From NCBI GenBank assembly GCA_028554755.1, contig JAPTOF010000048.1, forward strand, positions 68,557-132,556: a DNA stretch of 64,000 nucleotides, read 5' to 3'. The notes under the pieces were generated by a model, which saw nothing but the letters and a program-made list of their open reading frames with translations, was not told the DNA's origin and made no database searches. Origin of the DNA: Cordia subcordata (lineage: Eukaryota > Streptophyta > Magnoliopsida > Boraginales > Cordiaceae). The translations under genes were made by a program, and so were the position numbers. Of the stretch, positions 1 to 11,275 are shown piece after piece; the stretch's first letter is position 1, and every line of letters begins with the position of its first letter.

Positions 1-1070
1 TAGTTGATCTTTATCTTTATACAAATCAAGAGGGGGTTCATTTACTTCTCTAATTCCATTAACCATTTTTGTTTCATGTTCTTCTTCAAATTGTAAACTT
101 CAGCTAACAAAATTTGCAAAATCTCCTCCCTCATCGGGAGAGGGGGAGTTTGAAGAGGGCCTATACCTTAGCCTAGAAGGATTCTTCCATGCATTTTGTT
201 GTGTATTTGCCATGTCTTTGTTGATGTCTTCAAATTTCTCCAAGGGATCCGATAGGGAGGTGTTTTTTGGGCCAAAAGATCTTCCTTCAATTTGATTTGT
301 GGGATTTTTTGTTGCAAGGTAACTCGCTAACATGGCATCCACATTGGCATCAAGTGGGTTATTATGTTTGGTTTGACTTGTTTGGCCAACAGAAAGGAAG
401 GCACCTTCTTGATTTTTTAAGTTGAAATTTCAAACATGCGGGCCCCCAAATGAGAGGATAGTGCCGAGTGAGAGAGGATAGAGTCACCATCATTGTACTT
501 TCTTTGGTTATTATCCATAGAGCCAAGCTTTTGTCCAATAGGTAAAGACCTCTTTGTAGTATCTCCTTCTTCTCCAAACATATCCGAACCACCATGAAAA
601 CTCAAGGGAGTTTTTTGCTTTTCATCTTCATTCACTTGACCCTATGGGGATGCAAAAAGGGATTGGCCAAGTTCCAATCCTACCTTCTTTTTATTAGATA
701 AAGGCTCCCTCCATTACCTAGAGGGGAAGAGAGAATGAGCTTTTCGACCTAAACTTTTCTCAAATTGCTCCTTAGCATGCTCTTGCTCATCAAGAAGTTC
801 TTTGAAAGTTTTACTATGCTCAAAAGCATAAAAAATCTTCTTGAGTTCATGGCAAGGGATTGATGAAGCATCCTCAATGTCAAGAGGAGAAGTTGAGGAG
901 GCTGAATCAACCACTTTGATCTTACTAGTAAAAGGATTATTACCAACAAAAGAGTCTTTTGCTTGATGCTTTGCACTTAGACAAGCACTTGAATGGACTA
1001 GTGAATGGGAAGTCTTTTTCTTTCTAGCCATAGGGAGAGTCAGTTGAGGCTTTTTGTATATGTATGTCAA
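1..1070 (-). pseudogene. Unrecognised broken coding-like stretch running off the left edge
   Basis: Three open minus-strand segments lie in a row (1070-714, 635-417, 342-100), separated by stops and frame changes. The open frame resumes after the stop near 100 and leaves the window. The first segment could start at 1070 or at a second Met near 1031, which opens a basic peptide (MARKKK...). Its C-terminal part is rich in Glu, Lys and His (ELLDEQEHAKEQFEKSLGRK) and looks like a helix or coiled coil. The last segment is polar and Pro/Ser-rich. I see no conserved catalytic motif and do not recognise the family. It may be a degenerate accessory frame of a transposon or a broken host gene with introns. 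Only the open reading and biased composition are seen directly. Confidence 0.3.
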
Positions 1071-2660
1071 TATGTATATAGGTTTTGAGTGAGCATTGCA
1101 ATAGTGTTATTGTTGTTTTTCAAGTGTTTTCAAAGATTAGGTTGTGAGATTTTGTGTTTTCTTGAAAAAGAAGGTTCAGCTTTGAGTATTATCTGTGTGT
1201 TGAGAGTTCACTAATGGAGTTTTCTTTTGAGAAGATGAAAGAAAAAGAAGGGGTGGGAGGGTTAAAAGCTGACATTCATGACGACATGTGTAGTCATGGT
1301 CCAGCCAATTACCTCCACTACAATGAAACTATTGTGGCCTTTGTGTTCAGTCATCATGCACTACCTATAAGTCAAAAGTTTTGCTCAAAGTTCAAACAAA
1401 AGTAGAAGAAACAGGTAGATCTTCAATGAAAGTTATTGAAGGTCTGTAGGAAGGAGGTAAGCCATGATCTATACAATGCTTAAAGTACAAGATCATTATC
1501 GCAAATGGGAACTCCTATAGCTACAAGAGAAGTGGAGAGAAATTGCAATTGCTTAAGGTAATCAGCAATGAAGAGGGTATTCCTGTCATGATTGTGAATT
1601 TGAGGCCTCAAGAGGGATCGACGAGCCATGGACTATTGGATTCAAGGGAATCCCATAGTTCCTTAGCCGTATGATGCCCAAATGCTTGAGAAATCAAGGA
1701 TTTGTTGTTTCCAAGTTGATTTAACAAAGGTTTTAATGTTATAAGTAGGAAGAGAACATAGAGTATTAAGCACAAGTTACACATACATATAACACAGTGT
1801 AGAAAAGTCCTATAAAACTAAACTACATATGGATACAAACAATCAACAACAAAAAGATTTTGAAAAATAATCAAACTATATTGGCAAGAGTTATCCTATC
1901 AAACCTGTTATGAAAATAAAAGAAGAGTTGTAGAAAAAAATAGGAACTAAAGAAGGAAATATCTAAAGCAGAGAAGAGAAATATTGTTTTTATTAACTTT
2001 TTATATTACTTTTATAATGGTAAGAGCTTTATTTATACCAAAAATACAAGAGAATATACAAAAAAGGAGTTTCTATTAATTCCTTGAGACCACTTTACAA
2101 TCTAGGGCATTGTTCATAGCAAAAATATTTTTATTTTAAAAAAAGGTGCTAGTCTTTTTTTTTTTTGGAGCAAATTGAAGGGGTTAGTCATTGAATTTCG
2201 CTAAAATTTAATGCAAAGTTTGCTCTTGCCTTGGGCTAGTATTACCATTTTTCTTTTCGATTTTTCCATTGGCTTTTGTTTTTTTTTTTAAACAGTTAGA
2301 TATAGATTTCTATAATATAGTTCGAGCTTAATATATGCTATAAGATGTTATACAATAAAATGTGATAATCATAAACATAGGTAGTTCATATTATTGTAGT
2401 GCTGTAAAGTAACAGGTACTACATTTAAAAGAGAACTTAACCAAATATTCTTCAACAAATATTGAATTAATTCCTCCATCAAAGAGTTCAAGTTGGTGGG
2501 TCTGAGCATAATTGATTAACTATCATATTTAGAAGCATTTAAATATATAATTGTAAAAAAAAAGATTTTATTTTCTATTCAAAATTTCTTCAATAAAAGA
2601 TACTTATAATTCAATGTAATGTTAAATCTAACTGAACTTATAATTTTACACTGCCAAAAA
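1071..2660. other. Non-coding stretch with a faint Copia gag-like trace
   Basis: AT-rich DNA without a convincing gene. Between about 1740 and 1615, read on the minus strand, there is an open stretch containing FGHHTAKELWDSLES, which resembles the AKxLWDxLE helix of Copia gag (UBN2 type). It is too short for a firm call. The rest is poly-A/T-rich spacer. Confidence 0.4.
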
Positions 2661-2679
2661 CTTTGCAACCACTATGGGC

Positions 2680-2900
2680 TCGCTTCGATTGGTTTTTCTT
2701 AAAAGTGCTTTTCTAATAGCTTTTGAAAAGAGTTTTTTTTTTGAGAAGTTAAAAATTTTAACTTCTAAAAAAGCTGTAAATGAACTCTTCTCAAAGTTTT
2801 AACTTTTTTGGATTCAAGCCAAATAGTTATTGCAAAAAAAATACAATTTTTTCAAGAAAAATGTACTTTTTCCTAAAAACAAAAGCAATTCAAACATGCC
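2680..2900. repeat. MITE-like AT-rich hairpin
   Basis: A short AT-rich segment holds an inverted repeat with 11-base arms, agaagttaaaa at 2744-2754 and ttttaacttct at 2756-2766, separated by one base. The surrounding sequence (alternating runs of T and A around AAAGTGCTTTT-like words) resembles degenerate plant miniature elements. No clean target duplication is seen. Confidence 0.3.
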
Positions 2901-3560
2901 TTATACTGCAGTTCCAGAAGTTATGGTGAGCTATTTATGTCTCATCCCATATTTAGTGTCACGGATAAGGCTAATAAATGATTCAATGAAAAAAATCCAC
3001 CCTAGAAGTACACGCCATTGAACATGAAAAAGGAGAGAAAAACCAAGCACACACCAAAGACCTAGTGGTCAAATAGTATGTCTTTCACTTTTAATGTGAG
3101 TGGTCTAAGGATTAATTCATGTTAATTACATTTAATTGGCCTTTAGCCCTACCTGAAGTGGAGAAAAACTAAGCACTAGATTCTTTTTTTGTTTTGATCT
3201 TTCTAAAAAGTTAGATTAATTTTTGTGAAAATTTCCCATTTTCAATTATTCTCATATTAAGTTTATCATTTTTCAACCATTTCTTCTTCTAGGAGTTGAG
3301 TTATATTTGAGAATGGATAAAATTAGTAAATTTTATGTGCATGGAGTCATTAAATTGACCTTAATGGATGTAACATTGTCCTCATTAAAAAATCGTTGAC
3401 CTATTTTTCAGATTAATTTCCATATTAGTATGTCTATAAGGTGAATTTAAAAGTTCAAATTAAAACTAAGCATTTAAAACAAGGCAAGGAAAGGAAAACT
3501 TGTAATTTTTTCTTTTCAAGTGTTGAATGTAAGGCTTGCAAGCGATATTAGTGTTTTAGC
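2901..3560. other. AT-rich spacer
   Basis: No gene-like frame, motif or repeat that I can support. Confidence 0.5.
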
Positions 3561-3561
3561 C

Positions 3562-3627
3562 CATCATCATCATCACCATCATCATAATGATAATAATAAA
3601 AATAATAATAGCAATAATAATAATAAC
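3562..3627. repeat. Trinucleotide microsatellite (CAT)n passing into (AAT)n
   Basis: Successive cat/atc triplets change into aat/ata triplets over about 65 bases. This is a compound simple repeat, seen directly. Confidence 0.9.
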
Positions 3628-3962
3628 TTGGGTTTTAAATTTATTGACTGACAAGTGTTAACTCAAATTATTACTTAAACTCAAAACATTAGCTAAAAGT
3701 TACATATTTTTACTTTATTCCATTAATTTGGGACATTGGGAAAGAATTATCATTTCTATTCTTTTACTATTATTTTTCATGTCTAAACACAAAACTGATC
3801 ATATATTAAGAGTTCCCACTTTTTTTTTTTTTTTTTCAAAGGCCCCCTTCAAAAAGATGTTACATACATGCGGATCAGGTCCCCAACGAAGGAGATTAGG
3901 ATACCTAATCCTTACAAACTAAGTTCAGATAACAGAGAGTAAAGCTAAGAGCAGCTATATAA

Positions 3963-4458
3963 TCAACAAGCCAAACTGTAGAAGGTTTGTGATTTGAAAA
4001 AGATGCAAATAAAACTCCTTCTTTCATGATTGAGCTGAGCATCACCACCTTCAAGCGAAACTTGGTTAATCAAATCATTGGATAAGCAAGGAAACCAACT
4101 GCCCGAGGAAAGCACTCCATCTTCTGCAGCAAAATTTGGAATGCCATCGTCTTCAACAAGATTGCCCCCAACTTCCTTGTCTTCATTACTAAGCATATAA
4201 AGACATTGTTCCGTGAGGATAACAGCTAGAGACACCCCAAGATGTTGAGCATCCAACCCCATTAACCAATATGGATAGTGATCTTGTAAAAACACAAGTT
4301 GTACTAGAATGCCGCTGACACCAATTATCCATAGTAGCACACTGTTTACCAACGCCCATTAATGCAATGCCTTTACTTGACGTTCCCAACAGCAAAGCTA
4401 TTGTGAGACAACTATAAAACCTCTGTTCCTGCAAGGAAAATCTCCCCGCAGCGTCCAT
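3963..4458 (-). pseudogene. Unrecognised coding-like fragment with a frame change
   Basis: Two overlapping minus-strand frames, 4458-4189 and 4352-3963, read as consecutive parts of one protein with a frameshift near 4340-4350. The first part contains EQRFYSCLTIALLLGTSSKG. The second is hydrophobic, then acidic (SNEDKEVGGNLVEDDG). The sequence ttttccttgcag at about 4442-4431 looks like a 3' splice site, so this may be the last exon of a host gene that lies to the right or was displaced. I cannot name the family. The 3' part ends at 3963. Nearby DNA at 4595-4948 is LTR-like, so the fragment may have been cut off by transposon insertion. Confidence 0.3.
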
Positions 4459-4594
4459 TCGACTACGAACCAGGAAATAACATTATACAATTGATAAGAA
4501 CTGGAAAAAAAATAAAATAAAAGCTGCAATGAGATAAACTGAAAACTATTTCTCCTTTAAGTCCCTACAAAAAAACACATATTAGTGGAAAAGC

Positions 4595-4948
4595 TATTGG
4601 AAGGATCATGCACAAAAATACATAGGACACAAATACAATAAACATAAATAACACAACAGAAGTAACATAACATAGAAATACATAAGATTTAACATGGTTC
4701 GGCTAAGGCCTATATCCACGGAGTAATTCTCTATTACTCAAAAGAAATAATTTCTCTATGACCATACATGGTACACCCACCTATTGGTATGTGACAACTA
4801 AACTCATGATATAAAGTCCTATTTATAGAATACATATGCTAATCCTATTTGGATTAGGAATCCTATAATCTGAAATACTTTTATTCTTATTGACTTTCTA
4901 TTCTCTCTAATATTCAATTGAACTTGGAATTCGAGTCATACTCTAACA
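4595..4948. repeat. Probable solo LTR or LTR fragment
   Basis: The sequence starts tattggaaggatcatgcac, contains aacatggttcggctaaggcc followed by tatccacgg, and ends ctctaaca. The same order of words (gggaaaat..gaggacacacgcac, then aat/cgtggttcggccctc, then ctacgtccac, then a TATA-like tatttata, ending taaca) is present in the LTRs at 13222-13718 and 14628-15135, so the families look related. The expected TG start has become TA. I found no clean five-base target duplication, so the borders are uncertain. Confidence 0.45.
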
Positions 4949-5169
4949 AATACTAATGATATTTGGGAGGGTATCATTGAGCAAGTTGAAAGGCTTGATG
5001 TAAAAGTGTTTGGTTTGAGGAAAACAAAGCCTCGCACTACCAAAGAACCAAACTCTCACACGACACAAACATACCAGACAGAGCAACCTCCAAAACATGG
5101 CTGCCCTATCCCAGCCATTCTCACAGTAATGTGGCGTAAAGTAGCAACTCATCATACCCCTCACTTTCA

Positions 5170-6480
5170 TTGAGAAACAAGACTAAATGAAGGAAAGTTT
5201 AATTTATCCATTCGCACTGCTCCCTCAGCTTTGGGACATCTTGTGGCTCACGAAAAATCTAAAATCCCATAGTCTCAGCGCCCTAATTTGCTAAAATGTC
5301 GGCTGGGGAATTCCCTTCCCTATAAATGTAACTTAATCTACCATTAAGATGAATCAAGAGAGCCTTCACTATTTTCACCAAATAAGTAAGCTTCTAGAAC
5401 CCTCTCCCCTCCGACGAAACAAGACTGACCACACTTAAGGAATCCATTTCCGCCCAAATATTATAAAAACCTCTATTCTGGCACAAAATCAATGACAACA
5501 ATTCTACCTCAATAATTGAAACATTGCCATAATGTTCAGAAAAGCCAAAAATAAAATTACATTCCCAATTTCGCCCCAAACCACCTCCTCCTGATTTACT
5601 TTCACCCTGTCTACTCCCATCGACATTCAATTTGAAGCCATATTGACATGGTTTAACCCAACTAACCATAACAGACCTAACTCCCATAGATCTTGAATAG
5701 CTGCAACCAAAAAAATAAGCAAGGTGTAAATTGCCTCGCCATTTCTATTTACTAATCAACCCAGCTTGATAGAGCCTCTGAACTTGGTTATGCACACACC
5801 TTCTTATTTGTGAAGGGTGAAAACCTACCAAATCATGCTTGGCCTCATTCCTTTCTCTCCAAAGATTCCATAAAACATAAATTGAAACCAACACACGAAT
5901 GTGACCCTTGGAACAAAAATCACCAGAATAGATCTAAGCCACTAACCAATGGTGTACATCATTGGAATTCGGAGGACGGACATGAAAAAACTTAGCAAAA
6001 TATGACCAAACCTGTTGCGTTTTCTCCCTATGTGGAAATAAATGCTCGAAAGACTCCATACTGGAACAACACATGCACTTAGAAGCCAAACTAATTTCTG
6101 TCTTCTGGAGGCGCTCATCCAGTGGCAACCATTGTTCCAACAACCTCCACATAAAAAATGAGACTTTAATAGGAATAGCTTTGTGCCGAATATACATGAA
6201 CGACCTCTGACTATTCCCCAATTCCTGGCACTATCCCATCCCAATTTAAGAGAGAATAAACCATTAGAAGATAGAATCCAAAAAGTTTCATCCTTTCCCT
6301 CACATGCAATCAGAATATCACAAATCTTCTGGACCAACCTGTGAGGCAAGACACTTCGAAGTTTGTCCAAATTCCACTGGCCCTTGTGCCAGTAATCCTG
6401 AACCCTATCTTGATTATCGACAACAAGAGGGTTATAGGTAGCGAATGGAACATCTTCAAACCAAACATCAAGCCAAAAAT
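5170..6480 (-). pseudogene. LINE ORF2 C-terminal part: zinc-binding domain and RNase H
   Basis: From about 6480 leftward the translation gives NNFWLDVWFEDVPFATYNPL, then the zf-RVT region (FFMWRLLEQWLPLDERLQKT with the CMCC and H residues near 6080-6020). RNase H follows around 5690-5240, with FKLNVDGS (first catalytic Asp), E in VELLSLI, and WAEMDS. It ends in REGNSPADILAN, the usual C-terminal helix of plant LINE RNase H. A one-base frame change lies near 6220 and further breaks lie between the two domains. zf-RVT and RNase H act in cis with the RT during target-primed reverse transcription. This copy cannot make a full protein. Confidence 0.8.
5700..5935 (-). other. Degenerate LINE linker
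   Basis: The stretch between zf-RVT and RNase H is broken by stops. No independent gene is seen. Confidence 0.5.
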
Positions 6481-6871
6481 TGTTGCGTGGTGGGTAATAT
6501 AAAGTAAAAAAATAATAAAGGGAGGATGTGGAGAGGAAAAATCTCAACTTTTCTCAACTCAATCAACAATTCTATAGCTTACACACTTTTACAATATTTG
6601 TTTTCTTGATTTTTTTTTTTTTGCTTGATACAAATGACTAGAAATAGCTGCTATTTATACTAACAAATGGAAGACACTAGATTAAAGACTCATTTATGTA
6701 ATAATAATAAATCCTCACCTTTCACCTTTGATCTCCTTACTAACTCTTTATCTTTTCACCTTTCAACTCCTCACAATTTACTCACATCATAAACTATTAT
6801 CTTTTCATTTTCTTACATTAAAAACTCCCACATATTGTCTAAATTCAATGAATCAAGTTTACTTCTCAACA
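6481..6871 (-). repeat. Copia 3' LTR
   Basis: 391 bp, pairing with 10891-11275. It shares with the other copy the blocks caaatgactagaaatagct, tatttatactaacaaatg and aatgaatcaagtttact. The inner end is at 6871, next to the purine tract. Confidence 0.95.
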
Positions 6872-6884
6872 CACCCCCTAAGCT
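6872..6884 (-). other. Copia polypurine tract
   Basis: On the minus strand, CTTAGGGGGTG lies immediately before the TGTTGAGAAG start of the 3' LTR. This is the expected plus-strand priming site. Confidence 0.8.
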
Positions 6885-7119
6885 TGATTCTTGCATTCCA
6901 CGTAAACTCCTTAGTTTTTCAAAGACTTCTTTCTTCAGGGGCTTTGTGAAGATATCTGCAACTTGATCTTCAGATTTTACGAACTTGACTTGGACTTCTT
7001 TCTAGACAATACTCTCTCTTATGAAATGATAACGGGTGTTGATATGTTTACTTCGATCATGAAAGACTAGATTCTTCGCTAGAGCTATTGCTGACTTGTT
7101 ATCCACATAAACCTTTGTT

Positions 7120-8560
7120 AGATCCTCTTGACTAAAATTCAGCTTCTTGATAAACTCTTTAACCATAGTGCATGACAAGCAATTGATGCTGCAAAAACAT
7201 ATTCAGCTTCACATGTTGATAGAGTTACTATCAACTGCTTTTTTGGAGTCCAAGTAAAAGATGTTTTTCCAAAGAAACACACAAAACCAGTTTTACTCTT
7301 ACAATCATCGACATCTCCTACCCAATCACTATCAATGTATCCTACTAAATTCATATCACGGGATGCAGGATAGAATAAGCCAAAATTGATTGTCCCCTTG
7401 ATATATTAGAGTATCCTCTTTGCAACTTTCAAGTGATGAATTGTCGGTGTCTCCATATATCGACTAATAACACCAACCGCATAAAGGATATCTGGCCTTG
7501 TGCATGTTAAATACCTCAAACTCCCAACCAAACTCTTAACCATTGTGGGATCAACTTGACCACCATCGACATGAATTGACAACTTCTCTCCAACTTCAGT
7601 AGGGGTATTGCTTGGCTTGCAACACTCCACCTTAAACTTTTTCAAAACTTCTTTTGCATATCTTTCTTGTGAGATGAAAATACCATCATCTCTCTATTAC
7701 ACTTCAATGCCAATATAATACGACATTGGTCCGATGTTAATTATTTCAAACTCCTTGGCCATTGCCTTCTTAAACTCATCAAACATCATCATGGTGTTGC
7801 CTGTAAAGATTCAGTTTTCAACGTATAGGCCAACAATGAAGATATCACCTTCTTTATTCCTCTTGACATAGAGGGCATACTCATGGGGGCACTTATTGAA
7901 TCCTTTCTCTTGAAAGTATTTATCGATGTGATTGTTCCATGCCCTTGGTGCTTGTTTCAACCCATACAAGGCCTTCTTCAATTTCAAAACTTTGTTCTCA
8001 TGTCTTTGAACAAAGTACCCTTCAGGTTGTTCAACATACACCTCTTCTTCGAGAAGTCCAAGGAATACAGATTTTACATCCATTTGGTGGATTTTTCACG
8101 TCTTTTGTGCTGCATTGAGATCAAGAGACATATATCTCTAAACAAGCAACTGGGGCAAATACTTCATCATAGTCAATTCATCATAGTCAATTCCTGCCCT
8201 TTGCTTGTATCCCTTGACAACAAGCCTTGCTTTGTATCTTTCCACCTCATCTTTAGAATGCTTTTTAATTTTGTAGACCCATTTCACTCCTATGGTTTTT
8301 CGTCTTTGTGGGATAGCAGACAACTCCCAAGTGTCATTCTTCTTTATGGCATCAATCTCTTCATCCATGGCTTTTATCCACTTTTCACTTCTTGATGCCT
8401 TTTCAAAATTCATTGGCTCCGTATCTGCAAAGAGACAAAACATGGATTCATTTTGATTTAGCTCAATATAGATTTCTTCCAAGGATCTCTTTCCTTGTGG
8501 CCTTGTTTGATTTGGATCATATCTTGATGTCGATCTCGATGGAGATGATGCCGTTGAAGA
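7120..8560 (-). pseudogene. Copia reverse transcriptase and RNase H, degenerate
   Basis: The RT begins in frame 8482-8138 with EKWIKAMDEEIDAIKKNDTW and GVKWVYKIK. It continues in 8083-7811 with MDVKSVFL (motif A; the family has DVK.AFL), QPEGYF and LKKALYGLKQAPRAW. The active-site box reads LYVEN followed by a stop where Copia RTs have YVDD, so both metal-binding Asp residues are gone. Frame 7645-7406 holds the thumb and connection (CTRPDILYAVGVISRYM). RNase H is 7354-7139 with GYIDSDWVGD, CKSKTGF and STCEAEY. At least three frame breaks separate these pieces. Confidence 0.9.
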
Positions 8561-8599
8561 CTACGATGTTGATGGAACGGATGGAGGCATTGGCTCCGT

Positions 8600-9430
8600 T
8601 GACTTTTCTTCAACTTCTTCTTTAGTCACTTCGATGGGATAGAAAGTGAATTGTTCTTTCTCTTGAGCACTCCAGTCTCATGAACTCTTCTCATCAAAGA
8701 CCATATCTCCACTACTTCTAACTTTCTTCTTGATAGGATCATATAACTTATACCCTTTTGAGTATTGATCATACCCAATAAAGATATATTTCTTACTTCT
8801 ATCATCAAGCTTTTTCCTCTTGTGATCAGGGACATGTGTATATGTAATGCTTCCAAACACCATCGAATGTGATATATGTGGTTTATATCCACTCCAAGCT
8901 TCTTGTGGGGTTTGATTCCAAACACTTCTTGTCAGACATATATTGACAAATAAACAGCACATTGGATAGCTTTAGCCTATAACTCCGTAGGCAAATTCTT
9001 ACTCTTCAGCATGCATTGAGCCATGTTCAACATTGATTGATTCTTTCTTTCTACAATCTTGTTTTGTTGCGGTGAGTATGGAATGGTAAGAGGTCGACGG
9101 ATACCATTCTTATCACAAAATGCCTTGATGTTCCTTCGATGTAAACTCTCCACCTCGATCAAATCTCATGGACTTGATTTGATAGCCGCTCTCTTTCTCA
9201 ACAAGGGCTTTGAGTGTTTTAAAAATTGAGAACACCTCTAATTTCTGCTTAAGAAAATACACCCAAGTTTTTGACTATAATAATCAATGAATAACAGAAA
9301 ATACCTATTCTTTCCAAGTGACACTAGCTCGATAGGACTACATACATCTGTATAGATCAATCAAGTGGCTCCTTTGCTCTTGACTTTGACTCCTTCGGGA
9401 ACCTATGTCGATGTTGTTTTTCAACAAGAC
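8600..9430 (-). pseudogene. Copia integrase, degenerate
   Basis: The 9162-8977 frame holds NGIRRPLTIPYSPQQNKIVE, which contains the last part of the integrase core; the Glu of VERKN is the third acidic residue of the DDE triad. The 8962-8678 frame carries the C-terminal part: TPQEAWSGYKP, FGSITYTHVPDHKRKKLDD, RSKKYIFIGYDQYSKGYKLY. Both are standard Copia integrase signatures. The region upstream to about 9430 is broken by stops. Confidence 0.85.
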
Positions 9431-9437
9431 AACCTTC

Positions 9438-9990
9438 TCATAGTTGGTCAGATTGACTTATCGATGGAAGTCCTTTCACCATGTTCTTTGTTGATAACAG
9501 CTTCAAACCTCCAAAATTAAGGTGTCCAAGCCTCAAATGCCATAACCAAGATTGGTCTTCATAACATGCCTTCAAACACTTGGCCACACCAAGATGGATA
9601 TTCAACAAGAACATTTTGTTGCTTGTCATTACGACATGAGCTGTCAAGCTTCCTTTGTCATCTCTTAGATAAAGGCTTTTATCCTTCATATGGATATCAT
9701 AGCCTTTATCTAACAATTGACCCAAACTCAAAATATTTGTTTTCATCTCAGGAACATAGTAAACATTAGGAATAAATTGATGGCTTCCATTCTTTAATAG
9801 AATCAAAATTTTGCCTTTACCCTTGACTGGAATTTTTGACATGTCTCCAAAAGTGATATTCCAGTAACTGAATCATCCATCTCGATGAACATATGCTTGT
9901 AGCCATACATGTGTCGAGGTACCACAACTCTTTCTTTTCATCCTTTACTCCGTCCTGTACCAAAAGGACAGTTCCGTCACCATCTTTCTT
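9438..9990 (-). pseudogene. Copia protease and GAG-pre-integrase region
   Basis: ELWYLDTC near 9925 corresponds to the WxLDTGA protease active site. The catalytic Asp-Thr is kept, but the Gly-Ala that follows in the family is altered. Downstream (9842-9438) come the protease flap and C-terminal strands (IPNVYYVPEMKTNILSLGQL), then the GAG-pre-integrase zinc motif (LWHLRLGHLNFGGLKLL), whose HHCC begins the integrase. A frame change near 9850 separates the two parts. Confidence 0.85.
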
Positions 9991-10870
9991 TTCTTCTACA
10001 TAGTGGGCCTTCACATTTTCTTCATTGTGTTCATCTCGACAGTCCCAGGAGTAGTGCCCATATTGATGGCAATTATAGCACTCGACATCTCTCTTGTTCT
10101 CTCATTGATTATAGTCTCCTTTTCCTCAACTTTATCCTCTTGATGGTCAAAATTTTGCACTTGAATCATTGTTGTTGTTTTGTCCACCTCAGCCTCTACT
10201 GCGACCTCGACAACGGCCACCTTGATTTTTGTTGCCAAGTTCTTTGTTTCTTTTCTTGATCTTGTCCTCATGGACTTGCAATTTGCCCGAGACCTCTTCG
10301 ACAATCATTGTTTCAGTATTATTGGACTTCTCAATGGCAACAACAATGTAGTCAAATTTTGAATCAAGAGATCAAAGGATTTTTTCAACCACTCGATTTT
10401 CTTCCATTTTTTCCCCATTCCTCTCCAATTGATTAACAACTGAGAGAACTCTTGAAATATAGTCAAAGACGAATTCAAAGTCTTTCATTTGGAAAGACTA
10501 AAACTCACCTCGATGACTCTAGAGTTGTACCTTTTTCACCTTTTCAATGCCTTTAAAAGCATTCTCCAAAGTATCCCATGGCTTCTTTGCGGTGGTGGCT
10601 TATGCTATCTTCTCGAAGATACTCTCATCGACACCAAGTTGAATAAGCAAAAAAGCCTTTTGATCTTTCATCCTAGCATCCTTCGCAACCTTCTTGATAG
10701 CTTGACTAGCACCAGCCAGATTTTCCAATTCCACATATTCTTCTTCTATGGCATCCCAAACATCTCGGCCACCAAGAAATGTTTTCATAAGGATGCTTCA
10801 CCATTCATAGTTGTCCTTCACAAGCTTTGGAATAGGAAAAACTCCACTTGTGTTCATTGCCACCATTTGT
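9991..10870 (-). pseudogene. Copia gag, degenerate
   Basis: The gag core is seen at 10788-10600 (GGRDVWDAIEEEYVE, then a run of charged helices). A Gly/Arg-rich stretch (repeated RGRG in one frame, about 10215-10170) precedes a CCHC zinc knuckle, CYNCHQYGHYSWDC, near 10080-10040, which binds RNA during packaging. The protein is cut by several stops between about 10600 and 10300. Confidence 0.8.
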
Positions 10871-10875
10871 ATATG

Positions 10876-10887
10876 GCTATGATACCA
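10876..10887 (-). other. Copia primer binding site
   Basis: On the minus strand TGGTATCATAGC starts three bases after the 5' LTR. It differs at one base from TGGTATCAGAGC, the usual plant Copia site complementary to initiator methionine tRNA. Confidence 0.85.
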
Positions 10888-10890
10888 CTT

Positions 10891-11275
10891 TGTTGCATGG
10901 TGGGTAAATATAAAGTAAAAACTAATAAGAAGAGGAAGTGGAGAGGAGAACACTCAACTTTTCTCAACTTAATCAACACTTCTGTTGCTTACACACTCTT
11001 ACAATATTTGTTTTCTTGTTTTTTTTTGCTTGATACAAATGACTAGAAATAGCTCCTATTTATACTAACAAATGAAAGACACTAGATTAAAGACTCATTT
11101 ATGTAATAATAATAACTCCAAACCTTTCACTTTCATCTCCTCACTAACTCTCTTTCTTTTCACCTTTCAACTCCTCATAATTTACTCATATCATAAACTC
11201 TTATCTTTTCATTTTCTTACTTTAAAAGCTCCCACAATATTGTCTAGATTCAATGAATCAAGTTTACTCTCAACA
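10891..11275 (-). repeat. Copia 5' LTR
   Basis: 385 bp partner of 6481-6871, TG...CA borders, followed on its right by target copy aaaat. A TATA-like tatttatac lies around 11057. Confidence 0.95.

Larger units (their letters stand above)
6481..11275 (-). mobile_element. Copia LTR retrotransposon nested in the LINE
   Basis: Both LTRs begin TGTTG on the element strand and end CAACA. The element is 4795 bp and is flanked by a perfect five-base duplication aaaat (6476-6480 and 11276-11280). On the minus strand the order is 5' LTR (11275-10891), primer site, gag with a CCHC knuckle, protease, integrase, RT, RNase H, purine tract, 3' LTR (6871-6481). Integrase before RT is diagnostic of Copia. The LTRs match at roughly nine in ten positions by eye, so the insertion is not very recent. 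Many stops and frameshifts and a lost RT active site make it non-autonomous now. Confidence 0.95.

Noticed and set aside
4943..5170. A 75-residue minus-strand frame considered as a small gene
   Set aside because: It overlaps the presumed 3' untranslated part of the LINE and has no recognisable feature.
7883..8395. A 170-residue plus-strand open frame
   Set aside because: It is the complement of the Copia RT frames, which have clear family motifs on the minus strand.
10489..11046. A 185-residue plus-strand open frame
   Set aside because: It is antisense to Copia gag and runs into the LTR, with no family signature.
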